From Anaerohalosphaeraceae bacterium (GTDB taxonomy: Bacteria > Planctomycetota > Phycisphaerae > Sedimentisphaerales > Anaerohalosphaeraceae), in contig JBBFLK010000022.1 in assembly GCA_037479115.1 (NCBI GenBank), positions 1 through 54,551 on the forward strand: a stretch of 54,551 bases of DNA. The letters run 5' to 3'. Under the pieces are notes generated by a model. The model was not told the DNA's origin and did not search any database. It saw only the letters and a list, made by a program, of their open reading frames with translations. The position numbers and the translations under genes were made by a program. Below, one piece after another: positions 18,397 through 27,206 of the stretch. Position 1 is the stretch's first letter, and every line of letters starts with the position of its first letter.

Positions 18397-20250
18397 ATGA
18401 AAAAGTTTTGGGTGATTGTAGGGACGGCATTGTTGTGCAGTATTCAAACGCCGGCCGTAAAAATTGCGGGCTTGAACAGCGCTGCTGTGGGCACCCGTTT
18501 GACGACGGACGGCTATCCGGTTTCAACGGATAATGTGTGGGCGGACAAATGGGACACAAATGTGACGGTTAAGTCTGCGTCATTGGATATATCAAGCGGT
18601 TTAAGCGTTCCCGGCACACCGGCAAACAATCAATATTCTGCTGTGGGTTGGAATGTGCCGAATCAGTTTTTCAGTTTGAAGGTTGTTTTGGAGGATGGGT
18701 GTAAATTTGGAAATGATATTCAGCTTTATTATGGAGGAATACTCCGTTCTGCAACGGGACCGGTAGCGGGTGAGACAAGAGTCATTGTAAATCAGACGGA
18801 AGTGCCTGTCCGGGCTTATAGCATCACAACGAACTATCAAAACTTTATCGACAATTTGGCTGGTATTGTCAACGGTGCCAAAGAAGTGGAGATTCGTTTT
18901 TATGCTTCCGGGGCCAGTGGTACCGGCGGAACCTATCGGATTGGGGAGTATTATGATGGTGCCTATACGAATTTGGGGCTGTATGGGACAGTCATCATCG
19001 ACCCGAATGTGTTTGACCCGAACGTGCCGATGAGCAAGGCGAATTACGGATGGGAAGATGGGGTCGGCGGGAGTCTCTTTGCAACGGATTATGTCTATAA
19101 GTCCGAGAATACAACAGAGCAGGTCCAAAGCGGCAGCCGTGCCGTCAAAGTGACCGTCAAACCGATTGTCCAGGGAGCCAATAACAAGGTTTATTTTGCC
19201 TGGGTAAAAGGGCTCCAGATGGCGGAGAAAGTAACGGCAAAGGTGTGGGCCTATGATGACAATGGCGCCGATTACAAAAGAGCCCGTCTGATTGCAGATT
19301 ATGTTCCCTCCGGAAACATAGGGAATGTTCTTGGGGCTGTCAGCGGTACCGGTGCTTACACAACCGGCATCGGCTGGGAACAGCTCGAGTACACCTGGAA
19401 ATTTGTGGCGGATGGGCAGCGGGACGGAATGCTCATTGGGTTGCAGCTGTCCGATAACTGGACGAATGTGTCCGAGGATTTCTATTTTGATACGCTGGAA
19501 ATCACGTATCCGGCACATGCCCAGGTTGTTCTGCCGCCGGCTTATGACCCGAGCTCCTATACGGTTCACACGTACGGATGGGAAAACTTTGACCCGTTTG
19601 CTCCGAATTTCCGGGAAACAGTGCTGCTGGGGACCTACGGGGCTCTTCAGACGGGATTGGAGATCAGCCAGGTGCGCAGCGGCGGCAAGGCCTTGTGGAT
19701 TTCTGATGACAGTGCTTCCGATACACCGGAAGGGTATGTAGCGTGGATTCGCGGCCTGCAGCCTGGGGATTATATCAATGCATCCTGTTTTGCAAAGAGT
19801 TATGCGGGACAGACCAGCGGCGGGGTGCGGTTGTGGGCGCATTATACCTATGACGATGCGAATATCCGAAGTTACGGCGGTTCCGCCGGCGGATACGATA
19901 TTTATTCGAATTCGGACGACTGGACGGAATTGCGGAAAACATGGGTATTTCCGTCTTTGACCTATACCGACAGTCAGGGGAATCCGCATCCGGTGACGGG
20001 GATGATTTTGAAGATTCGTACGTATTCCAATGTCGGTGAAGGCGGATTTGTGGATGATTTGAGCATTGAAGTGCCGCAGACGGCGACGGTACTTTTCCCC
20101 AGTCCGGATGGGCCTGCGATTTGTGTTGGCGGGCTGCCTTCCCAGTTTGATTTGGATGCCAACTGCAAAGTGGATTTAGGGGATTTTGTTTATTTTGTGC
20201 AGGATTGGCTTAAGTGCAACCTGCAGCCGGCGGAAGACTGCGGGCTGTAA
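18397..20250 (+). CDS. Secreted protein with two YGWE modules and a dockerin-like tail
   Basis: A 617-residue protein. ATG 18397 is used because GGAGG at 18385-18389 is 7 bases upstream and the next residues form a signal peptide (MKKFWVIVGTALLCSIQTPA). The first 200 residues form a beta-rich domain of unknown family. Two YGWE modules follow (about 215-380 and 390-570), each starting YGWE and ending in a P-x-(H/T)-A-x-V-x-x-P strand. They look like carbohydrate-binding beta-sandwiches, but this is inference. The C-terminus is a dockerin-like tail, DLDANCKVDLGDFVYFVQDWL followed by C-x7-C. No catalytic motif is visible. It lies 52 bases downstream of the EEP protein that shares the module, so the two are probably co-transcribed. 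Confidence 0.75.
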   Translation: MKKFWVIVGTALLCSIQTPAVKIAGLNSAAVGTRLTTDGYPVSTDNVWADKWDTNVTVKSASLDISSGLSVPGTPANNQYSAVGWNVPNQFFSLKVVLEDGCKFGNDIQLYYGGILRSATGPVAGETRVIVNQTEVPVRAYSITTNYQNFIDNLAGIVNGAKEVEIRFYASGASGTGGTYRIGEYYDGAYTNLGLYGTVIIDPNVFDPNVPMSKANYGWEDGVGGSLFATDYVYKSENTTEQVQSGSRAVKVTVKPIVQGANNKVYFAWVKGLQMAEKVTAKVWAYDDNGADYKRARLIADYVPSGNIGNVLGAVSGTGAYTTGIGWEQLEYTWKFVADGQRDGMLIGLQLSDNWTNVSEDFYFDTLEITYPAHAQVVLPPAYDPSSYTVHTYGWENFDPFAPNFRETVLLGTYGALQTGLEISQVRSGGKALWISDDSASDTPEGYVAWIRGLQPGDYINASCFAKSYAGQTSGGVRLWAHYTYDDANIRSYGGSAGGYDIYSNSDDWTELRKTWVFPSLTYTDSQGNPHPVTGMILKIRTYSNVGEGGFVDDLSIEVPQTATVLFPSPDGPAICVGGLPSQFDLDANCKVDLGDFVYFVQDWLKCNLQPAEDCGL

Positions 20251-20277
20251 GGGAGCAATGGTTTTGCAGGAAGGACA

Positions 20278-20309
20278 AGGGCCGGCGCGGGGCGTCGGCC
20301 CTTTTTTTT
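20278..20309 (+). terminator. Intrinsic terminator
   Basis: A 10-bp G+C-rich stem with one G-T pair (20278-20287 with 20293-20302) and loop CGGGG is followed by a run of eight T ending at 20309. It terminates the transcript of the upstream secreted-protein genes. Confidence 0.9.
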
Positions 20310-20389
20310 GAGCCGGAAGCGGCCGAACTGCCGCAAGCAGACAGCGCGGGTTGTGGAATATTGAAAAAGATGTTAGGATGGAGTTTGCT

Positions 20390-21568
20390 ATGCGAAAAGG
20401 GATAGTTTTTCTGTGGCTGTTTGCGGCGGTGCTGCCGGCAGGGGCAACGATGATTCGGACGGCAACCTTTAATTGTTCGCTGACCCGTTCCCAAACGGGC
20501 GGGCTGATTGAGGATTTGCGCGGGGGGCAAAATCCGCAGGGCAAGGCTGTAGCGGAGATTCTTCAGCGGGTGCGGCCGGATGTGGTGCTCCTGAACGAAT
20601 TCGACTGGGATGCCGGAGGAGGGGCAATCGGGATTTTCCAAAAAGAGTATCTGGAGGTTTCCCAGAGCGGGCAGGAGCCGCTGGTCTATCCGTTTGTGTT
20701 TACGGCGCCGGTGAATACGGGGCTGGCCAGCGGAATTGATTTGGACGGAGACGGGCGGACGGACGGGCCGGAGGACGCCTTCGGCTACGGCCGGTTTGAA
20801 GGGCAGTACGGAATGGTGCTCCTGTCGCGGTTTCCCATCCGAAAGGAGGCCGTTCGGACGTTTCAAACCTTTTTATGGAAAGATATGCCGGGGGCGCTGC
20901 TGCCGAAAAGGCCCGGAGCGGACAAAGAGATGTGGTATTCGCCGGAGGCGCTGGACCGGCTGCGGCTGTCGTCCAAAAGCCATTGGGATGTGCCGGTTGA
21001 GATACGCGGCCGAGTGATTCATGTTTTGGCATCGCATCCGACGCCGCCGGTCTTTGACGGGGCGGAGGACCGCAACGGGCGGAGAAATCACGATGAGATT
21101 CGGTTTTGGGCGGATTATTTGACACCGGAGCAAAGCGGGTATATTTATGATGATGCGGGCCGGCGGGGAGGACTGGAGGAAGGGGGGCTTTTTGTAATTT
21201 TGGGGGATTTGAATGCCGACCCGGCGGATGGGGACGGGCTGCACGAAGGGATTTTGTCGCTGCTGAATCACCCGCGCGTGCAGGATGTGCGGCCCGCATC
21301 GAAGGGAGCGGCGGAGGCGGCCCGGCTGGATGGAGGGGTGAACGAAGGGCATAAGGGACCGGCGGAGTTGGATACGTATCATTCGCCGCCCGGACGGCCG
21401 CCGGGAAATCTGCGGCTGGATTATGTGCTGCCGTCGAAGGAATTGAAGGTTATCAAGGCGGAGGTTTTCTGGCCGGAGCGGGCCGACCCGCTGTCGAGAC
21501 TGACGGCAGGGCCGCCGTATGTCAGTTCGGACCATCGGCTGGTTTGGGCGGATTTGGAACTGCCGTAA
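20390..21568 (+). CDS. Exported EEP-family phosphohydrolase
   Basis: A 392-residue protein. ATG 20390 is chosen because it begins a clean signal peptide (MRKGIVFLWLFAAVLPAGA) with GGATGGAG 6 bases upstream. EEP motifs are present: TATFNCSL, LLNEFDW with the metal-binding Glu, SHPTPP, LGDLNADP, LRLDYVLPS and SSDHRLVWAD. A short calcium-loop-like segment, DLDGDGRTDGPEDAFG, lies near residue 120. This is the third EEP protein of the window and the closest to stand-alone planctomycete forms annotated as secreted phosphodiesterases. It is 21 bases upstream of the deoxyribosyltransferase-like gene, so the pair may be an operon handling nucleic-acid-derived substrates. Confidence 0.82.
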   Translation: MRKGIVFLWLFAAVLPAGATMIRTATFNCSLTRSQTGGLIEDLRGGQNPQGKAVAEILQRVRPDVVLLNEFDWDAGGGAIGIFQKEYLEVSQSGQEPLVYPFVFTAPVNTGLASGIDLDGDGRTDGPEDAFGYGRFEGQYGMVLLSRFPIRKEAVRTFQTFLWKDMPGALLPKRPGADKEMWYSPEALDRLRLSSKSHWDVPVEIRGRVIHVLASHPTPPVFDGAEDRNGRRNHDEIRFWADYLTPEQSGYIYDDAGRRGGLEEGGLFVILGDLNADPADGDGLHEGILSLLNHPRVQDVRPASKGAAEAARLDGGVNEGHKGPAELDTYHSPPGRPPGNLRLDYVLPSKELKVIKAEVFWPERADPLSRLTAGPPYVSSDHRLVWADLELP

Positions 21569-21589
21569 CAGGAATGGGAGTGCTTCAGA

Positions 21590-22462
21590 ATGGCTGCAAA
21601 AAATCAGAATGCTTCGAAGAAAAATTCGATTCTTCCGTGGGCGAAGAAAGGGTTTCTGGAGAATGCCCGGGTGTACCTGTCGGGCCCGATGGATTTTGTT
21701 CACAGCCGCAAAGTGGAAAAGAAATGGGGCTGGCGGGTGCGGGTCGGGCAGTTTCTCAAGGAGCTGGGGGTGACGGTGTTTGACCCGTGGTCCAAGCCGA
21801 GTGTGCAGGGGATGTACGGATACGGACGGGAGGGGGAACAGACGGTCCGGCTCCGGGAGACGTGGACGTTTGAGCCGACGGAGGAGGGGCGCCGGGCGCG
21901 AAGCAAATGCTGCCAGACGTTTCGGGAAATTATGCATCTGGACCTTCGGATGGTGGACATCAGCGACTTTCTGATTGCCTACAGTCCGACGAATATTTAC
22001 AGTGTGGGCACGCCCCATGAAATTATTGTAGCATCCCTGCAGCATAAGCCCATCCTGTTTGTCAGTCCGCCGGTGGTTTTCACAGCCCTGGAGCATCTGC
22101 GGCGGCACCTGGAGGAAAAGAAAGACCGGAAGGGCCAGCGTCTCTTGGCGGATTTGGAGCGTCAGGTGCCGATTAAGCCCAACCCCCGCGGAGTGCCGAG
22201 TTTGTGGTATATGCCGCTGATTGGCAGCGAGAACTTTTTTGACGGTTTTGGGTTTGCCAAATACCGGGATGCCTTTGGGTGGGTGCCGGACCCGACGGAC
22301 CGGCTGGAGGAAAAATATCCGCCCAAGCGGCCGCTTCTGCCGTTTTTGGAGGAGGTGCATCGGGGGAACAAGGCCCCGCAGCGGTGGGACCCGGTCACGG
22401 AGAAGATGGTGCCGGACGATGACTGGCTGCTGCTGGATTTGGCCCACCAGAATCGAACGTAA
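21590..22462 (+). CDS. Nucleoside 2-deoxyribosyltransferase-like protein
   Basis: A 290-residue cytoplasmic protein. Early ARVYLSGPMDFV and later DISDFLIAYSPTNIYSVGTPHEIIVASLQHKPILFV match the nucleoside 2-deoxyribosyltransferase fold, including the Glu in TPHEI at the position of the catalytic nucleophile. Family members cleave or exchange the N-glycosidic bond of deoxynucleosides. It is about twice the usual length, with a long insertion after the first strand and a C-terminal extension rich in Pro and charged residues. GGGAG lies about 10 bases before the ATG. Located directly after an EEP gene, it may take part in nucleotide salvage, but other small-molecule substrates are possible. Confidence 0.6.
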   Translation: MAAKNQNASKKNSILPWAKKGFLENARVYLSGPMDFVHSRKVEKKWGWRVRVGQFLKELGVTVFDPWSKPSVQGMYGYGREGEQTVRLRETWTFEPTEEGRRARSKCCQTFREIMHLDLRMVDISDFLIAYSPTNIYSVGTPHEIIVASLQHKPILFVSPPVVFTALEHLRRHLEEKKDRKGQRLLADLERQVPIKPNPRGVPSLWYMPLIGSENFFDGFGFAKYRDAFGWVPDPTDRLEEKYPPKRPLLPFLEEVHRGNKAPQRWDPVTEKMVPDDDWLLLDLAHQNRT

Positions 22463-22473
22463 ATCAGACGGGC

Positions 22474-23928
22474 TCAGTTGATTTTTTCATAGACTCGGAT
22501 GTAGTCGATGTACATCAGCTGGGGGAAGGGAGTTGTGCTGTCCGGGTAGCCGGGCCAGTTGCCGCCGACGGCGATGTTGACAATAAAGAAGAACGGCTGA
22601 TTGAAGGGGGCCGGATAGGGGTCGCTGGACCACCAGTTTGAAGACGTATAGTAGTTGATGTCGTTGAAAAACCAGCGGATTCGGGTAGGTTCCCATTCAA
22701 TAGCATAAGTATTAAATCGTCCGGCCGGGCTGGGAGACGGAGCATAAGAGCCGCCGTTGGAGTTGTGAATATACGGATTGCTGCTGCCGTAATGGATGGT
22801 TCCGTAAACGGTGGACAGCGAGTTGATGGCCTCCATGATGTCGATTTCGCCGCAGCCGGGCCATCCGATAGTGGAAATATTGTTGCCGAGCATCCAAAAA
22901 GCAGGCCAGATTCCTTTTCCGCCGGCGGGCAGTTTGATACGGGCTTCCATCCGTCCATATCGGAAGGACCGCTTATTTTGCGTCTTCAGCCGGGCGGATG
23001 TGTAGGTTTTGCCGAGATGGTTTTTGCGGGCGGCGATAACCAGACAGCCGTTTTCAATGTAAGAATTTTCTGGGTGATCCGTGTAGTACTGCAGTTCGTT
23101 ATTTCCCCAGCCGCCGGCGCCGATTTCCCAGGTCCAGCTGGCGGTATCGATAGAGGGGCCGTCAAATTCATCAGACCAGACGAACCGATAACCCGGGTAT
23201 TGGGGAATTGTGTTCAGCCAGCGGGAGCAGAATAAGTCAAGGTCTTCCAGATTAATCCAGTTTTGTCCAAGGAGATTGTGTGACGGGGATTCACTGAGCC
23301 AGGCGGAGGCCAGCGGAGCGAAATCAAGGAGATTGATAATTTGGTCAAAATTGTAGTCGGGGCTGTTGAGGACCCGGCCGTCATCGATGGACAGATTGTC
23401 CCAGAAGGCCTTGCCGGTGGAGGGAGAGCCGGTGGAGACGGTATAGCAGAGCAGCCGAGCCAGATTCGCGGAGGCGGGCACGGTGAGCGTCTGGGCGAAG
23501 GTGTACCAGGTTCCGGCCGTATGGGAGGGGGTGAGGTTGCCGACTATCGTTTCGGAGATTTTGGTGCCGGAAGAAGCGGGGCCGTTCCAGAACTCGACTT
23601 TTATGAGGGCTCGTTTGTTGACGAGGACTTCCGTGGTGTGGTAAATCATCTCGCCGGAGACCTGAATTTGCATACCGGCGGTCACGGGAACGGATTGAGA
23701 CAGGCCGGTGTCGTTGTTCCATATGGCGATGCCGTAGCTGCCTTTTCGATAGCCGAGGTCGGAATGATGCCAGCCGTTAGTCCCCCAGCCCTGCCAGTTG
23801 TCCGGGTATCCGTTGGCAAAGTGGCCTTTGACAGCCCCGGATTCGAAGTCCCCGTTGATAAGCAGGTTTTGTCCATACAGGAGAGAGGCAAAGGCCAAGA
23901 GCCAGAGAATTGAGATGATTCGCCGCAT
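22474..23928 (-). CDS. Secreted GH16 glycoside hydrolase (beta-glucanase type) with binding domain and dockerin-like segments
   Basis: A 484-residue exported enzyme; the signal peptide is about residues 1-19 (ending LLYG-Q). Residues 20-185 form a carbohydrate-binding-like beta-sandwich (NLLINGDFESG start). Residues 193-245 hold two degenerate dockerin-like motifs. The GH16 domain (about 248-484) has the catalytic signature EIDIME at 361-366, in which the first Glu is the nucleophile and the last the acid/base. GH16 members with this layout are usually endo-1,3-beta- or 1,3(4)-beta-glucanases, which cut laminarin or lichenan outside the cell. It is the last gene of the leftward lacI-phosphorylase-GH16 set, separated from the phosphorylase by a TCAG repeat. 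Confidence 0.9.
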   Translation of the reverse strand: MRRIISILWLLAFASLLYGQNLLINGDFESGAVKGHFANGYPDNWQGWGTNGWHHSDLGYRKGSYGIAIWNNDTGLSQSVPVTAGMQIQVSGEMIYHTTEVLVNKRALIKVEFWNGPASSGTKISETIVGNLTPSHTAGTWYTFAQTLTVPASANLARLLCYTVSTGSPSTGKAFWDNLSIDDGRVLNSPDYNFDQIINLLDFAPLASAWLSESPSHNLLGQNWINLEDLDLFCSRWLNTIPQYPGYRFVWSDEFDGPSIDTASWTWEIGAGGWGNNELQYYTDHPENSYIENGCLVIAARKNHLGKTYTSARLKTQNKRSFRYGRMEARIKLPAGGKGIWPAFWMLGNNISTIGWPGCGEIDIMEAINSLSTVYGTIHYGSSNPYIHNSNGGSYAPSPSPAGRFNTYAIEWEPTRIRWFFNDINYYTSSNWWSSDPYPAPFNQPFFFIVNIAVGGNWPGYPDSTTPFPQLMYIDYIRVYEKIN

Positions 23929-23941
23929 GAGTACCCCCGAG

Positions 23942-24009
23942 TCAGTTATCAGTTATCAGGCATCAGTTATCAGTTATCAGGCATCAGTTATCAGTCATCA
24001 GGTATCAGG
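23942..24009. repeat. TCAGTTATCAG-type tandem repeat
   Basis: About eight imperfect 7-8 base units (TCAGTTA, TCAGGCA, TCAGTCA, TCAGGTA) fill almost the whole gap between the GH16 start and the phosphorylase stop. They belong to the family seen at 15685-15723. They would lie in the message if the genes form one operon. Confidence 0.8.
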
Positions 24010-24015
24010 AATTTG

Positions 24016-27000
24016 TCAGCCCAGATGGATGTCGAGACGGTCGATTTTTCGTTCGCGAATTTGTTGGGCTGTTTCGTCGCTTAAATACGGGTTCGTGATG
24101 GAAGTTTTTTCGTCCAGAATATATTGAACCGGCCGTACGGAAGAGGGACCGTAGGTGTTTTTGCGAGCCGGATTGTGATAGACCAGCAAAATATCCCCCA
24201 GCAGGGCACAGGCGAAGGCATTTTCCGGAATGAGGAACGAGCGGTCTTTCCAACGAATTGTATGGGGCTGCCGGGTAAACCACTCACCGGGCAGAGCCGG
24301 TGTGGGCTCAAAAATGAGCCGTCCGGCGTCCAGGCGGAAGGGCCGGGCACCAACGGTCAGCAGGAGCCAGATGTGGATGAATTCGGCGGTACTTCCGGAC
24401 AGTCGGGCGACAAAGCCGCGTCCGCGGGCCTCCGAGTCCGGACAGACGGAGGAGGCGAGGAAGGAGCTGTTTTCGAGGATGCTGCGTCCGTACACCTGGG
24501 GCTTCATAAAAGGCACGAGCATGGTTTGGGCATCCTCGAAGAAATCTTCATAGAGGCCGTGCTTGAGCAGTTCGAGCAGGTATTTGTAGGTCATGTGAAG
24601 CCAGACGGATTCGTTTTCGAACCAGCCGCGCGTGAAGGTCCGGGCGCGTCCGATTTCCGGCGAGCAGGACTCCAGCGATTCGTTCAGCTTGTACATCTTC
24701 AGCTGCGGATCAAGCAGGGGACTTTGCCGGACGGCGGCGGAGATGCGGCGGGCGGTCTGGGTATCGCAGATGCGCAGCCAGTGGACTTGCCCCTCGAGGA
24801 ACAGCGGCAGCGGATGGGCTTCAAACGTGCGAAGGTCTTCCAGGCGGCCTGCCGAGGGCGGCTGCGGTGTATGGAAAAAGTACGTATGAAGGAGGCCGTT
24901 TTGCGGATTGACGGACTCCTGAACGGCTTTTTCGCAGCGTGCCAGAATGCCCTGCAGGAGTTTTTTGAGTACAGCTCCTTTGACGAGCCGGGTTTTGTCG
25001 GAGCTGTTTTGATAGATTTTTCGGCGGTAGGACTCGCGGATGTCGGCGGCTCGGTGCCAGGAATAATCCGACCGGACGTCGGCCAGGACGGCTTCGAGCA
25101 GGTCAGCGACGGCCTCCGGGAAGCGTGTATCCGGCATGGTTGGCAGGATGCGCAGGAGCCATCGGGCCAGCCGGCAGATTTCCGCCGTTTCACAGGTGGA
25201 AGAACCGAACAGACCGGGCAGGCCGTTGAGGGCATCGTTCCAGCCGGGCCGGCCCGCCTCCATTTCGACACCGCGGCCTTCAAAGTCGAGCGAGACGATT
25301 TTCAGGGCCAGCAGGGCACAGAGTTTGCCAAAGAGCGTTACCGGCGGCAGAGGAACCGGCGGACAGGGAGCATCCTGCACCGCGTGCAGCTGCCGGAGTC
25401 CTTTTTTCCGCAGGAGATATTTCTGCCGGCGGTCCGCAACCTGTGCCGGCTCGCAGAACCATTCGATATCCGCCGGCTCCGTTAAAACGGTTTGGATGCG
25501 TTCCGGATAGAGGGCCTCATAGGATTCGAGCAGGTCGGTGAGGTAGGTCCAGTGGTCTATCCAATATCCGCCTTCATGGCCGCTGGCCTCCAGATGAACG
25601 TTGCAGCGGGAAAGAATCTGTTCAAGCCAGGAATGCCGGGCGGAAAGGCTGGGGGCATACAGGTTGGCCCAGGACAGGAGCTCTCCGGGCAGGAAGGGCC
25701 GTTTCAAAATGGCCGCAAATGCATCCTGCGCAGCGGAGTCCTCCGAAGGGCAGACGTGCAGAGGATTGTCGCTTTGCGGCCAGAGCCATCGGTACCCTTT
25801 CACAGAAAGGGGATTGTAGCCGTCCGGCTGGAGCAGGGAGGCGAACATTCGGATTTCCGCATCCGCCGTTTGGGGATAGAACCAGAGATTGTTTCGGCGG
25901 TTCTGACAGATGTCGCGGTAATTTCCTTCTCCGCTGGACAGAGGGCAGGCCGGCAGGTCAAAGAAATTGTAGTCCCGTTCGGCGTCGCCGTGTCTTCGGG
26001 AGTACAAATGCAGCAGAACGGGGCCGCGCCGAGACGGCAGCGAATACGGGATGCCTCCGCGGAGGACATTGTCAAGGAAGTTTTGACGAGCGTAGCCGTC
26101 CAGCCGCGGGTCGGCAGAGAGCGTAAAGGCGGGTGCTGTGAGCGTTTCGATGGTTTTGCGGCTCTGCCGAGAGGCGGTTTCAAAATCAGATAATTTCTGG
26201 AAATTGGACAAAAAGGTCTTCAGAAGGGATTCATTCGGGGCCATTCCGGCGATGGAGACCAAAACGAGGGATTCCTGCGGTCCCAGAGCGGTCTGAACCG
26301 GAGTCAGGGCGCAGGGAAGTTTGTTTTCGCCGACCTGAAGGGACCGGTCCGGCAGCCCCTGCGGCGTAAAGTGCCGCGGCAGCAGAAGGTCCTGATCGGT
26401 CCCGAAGATAACGTCCGGGTCGTAGTAGGGTTCGACGGGCAGGAGGTAATCGCCCTCGCTGAGCCAGGAGGCGTAGAAGTTTCCGCTCTGCACCTCTTCG
26501 ACTTCGGCCTCATCGTGAACCCGAACGCGTGCGGCATAAAACGGAATGCGGCCGTCGATGAGCCGAACGGAGGCATAGGCCTCGTAGATGCGGCGCATGG
26601 TTTTGATGCCCAGTTCCGTAAAGCCCGCCGGCAGAATCTGCGCCAGGCCGTCCAGAAGAAAGAGTTTTCTGGTTTTGACCGTCAGGTTCGAGACGGTCAG
26701 AAGACGGATAAGCGAGCCGAGCGGCTGGTTGACGGGAGAAAAATAGACGGCTTCGAACCGCAGGCCGAAGGGCTCGTTGTCTTCCCGGATTTTGATGCGG
26801 TCCATCTCGATCCAGAGTGAACGTTGGACGTTCTCCGATGGGCGGTTGCGCAGACCGAAGGGTTCCAAAAAGGCCTCATCGGCGAAGCAGAAGGTGCGGA
26901 AGCCCTGGATAGGCGTCATTTGGTACGCCCAGTTGGCGGGCAGAAATTCGAGGATAGCATGATTTTTATTGGCAACGCCGAAGGAAGAGACGACCTGGCC

Positions 27001-27186
27001 GCGGTTGACATACAGGCACCAGAGAGGCACGCCGTCCGGTCCGCCGATTCCGGGCAGGAATCCGGCAAAGGCCGGCCGGCTGTCATACTGGTCGATGCGG
27101 AAGATGCCGCCGGATTCAAGCTGATAACCGGTCGGCAGTTCGGTTTTTACTTGGAGGTTTTTGGGGTTGGCGATTTTTGTTTTCAT
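24016..27186 (-). CDS. Long glycoside phosphorylase (GH94/GH149/GH161-like, probable beta-glucan phosphorylase)
   Basis: A 1056-residue cytoplasmic enzyme without a signal peptide. ATG 27186 is preferred because it leaves a 20-base gap to lacI, while ATG 27246 would overlap lacI; neither has a strong ribosome binding site. The protein has a beta-sandwich N-terminal half and an (alpha/alpha)6 barrel. The segment PGWNDALNGLPGLFGSS near residue 645 matches the catalytic-Asp region of cellobiose-phosphorylase relatives. At over 1000 residues it is longer than cellobiose phosphorylase (about 800) and fits the long 1,3-beta-glucan phosphorylases of GH149/GH161. It would use phosphate to release glucose 1-phosphate from imported glucan oligomers. 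The neighbouring GH16 and symporter genes support this; the exact family needs a profile search. Confidence 0.75.
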   Translation of the reverse strand: MKTKIANPKNLQVKTELPTGYQLESGGIFRIDQYDSRPAFAGFLPGIGGPDGVPLWCLYVNRGQVVSSFGVANKNHAILEFLPANWAYQMTPIQGFRTFCFADEAFLEPFGLRNRPSENVQRSLWIEMDRIKIREDNEPFGLRFEAVYFSPVNQPLGSLIRLLTVSNLTVKTRKLFLLDGLAQILPAGFTELGIKTMRRIYEAYASVRLIDGRIPFYAARVRVHDEAEVEEVQSGNFYASWLSEGDYLLPVEPYYDPDVIFGTDQDLLLPRHFTPQGLPDRSLQVGENKLPCALTPVQTALGPQESLVLVSIAGMAPNESLLKTFLSNFQKLSDFETASRQSRKTIETLTAPAFTLSADPRLDGYARQNFLDNVLRGGIPYSLPSRRGPVLLHLYSRRHGDAERDYNFFDLPACPLSSGEGNYRDICQNRRNNLWFYPQTADAEIRMFASLLQPDGYNPLSVKGYRWLWPQSDNPLHVCPSEDSAAQDAFAAILKRPFLPGELLSWANLYAPSLSARHSWLEQILSRCNVHLEASGHEGGYWIDHWTYLTDLLESYEALYPERIQTVLTEPADIEWFCEPAQVADRRQKYLLRKKGLRQLHAVQDAPCPPVPLPPVTLFGKLCALLALKIVSLDFEGRGVEMEAGRPGWNDALNGLPGLFGSSTCETAEICRLARWLLRILPTMPDTRFPEAVADLLEAVLADVRSDYSWHRAADIRESYRRKIYQNSSDKTRLVKGAVLKKLLQGILARCEKAVQESVNPQNGLLHTYFFHTPQPPSAGRLEDLRTFEAHPLPLFLEGQVHWLRICDTQTARRISAAVRQSPLLDPQLKMYKLNESLESCSPEIGRARTFTRGWFENESVWLHMTYKYLLELLKHGLYEDFFEDAQTMLVPFMKPQVYGRSILENSSFLASSVCPDSEARGRGFVARLSGSTAEFIHIWLLLTVGARPFRLDAGRLIFEPTPALPGEWFTRQPHTIRWKDRSFLIPENAFACALLGDILLVYHNPARKNTYGPSSVRPVQYILDEKTSITNPYLSDETAQQIRERKIDRLDIHLG

Positions 27187-27206
27187 GGATTCGGTCCGTG
27201 TTGAGC

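Noticed and set aside
20873-22447. 524-codon open frame on the minus strand over the EEP and deoxyribosyltransferase-like genes
   Set aside because: Same antisense composition, and the sense proteins are recognisable.
23942-24009. CRISPR-like array
   Set aside because: Units are 7-8 bases with no spacers of constant length and no cas genes nearby, so this is a simple tandem repeat.
25484-25494. Additional LacI-type operator (AAAACGGTTTG) inside the phosphorylase gene
   Set aside because: It is in the middle of coding sequence, far from any start, and the bases fit the codons of the protein. Chance is sufficient.
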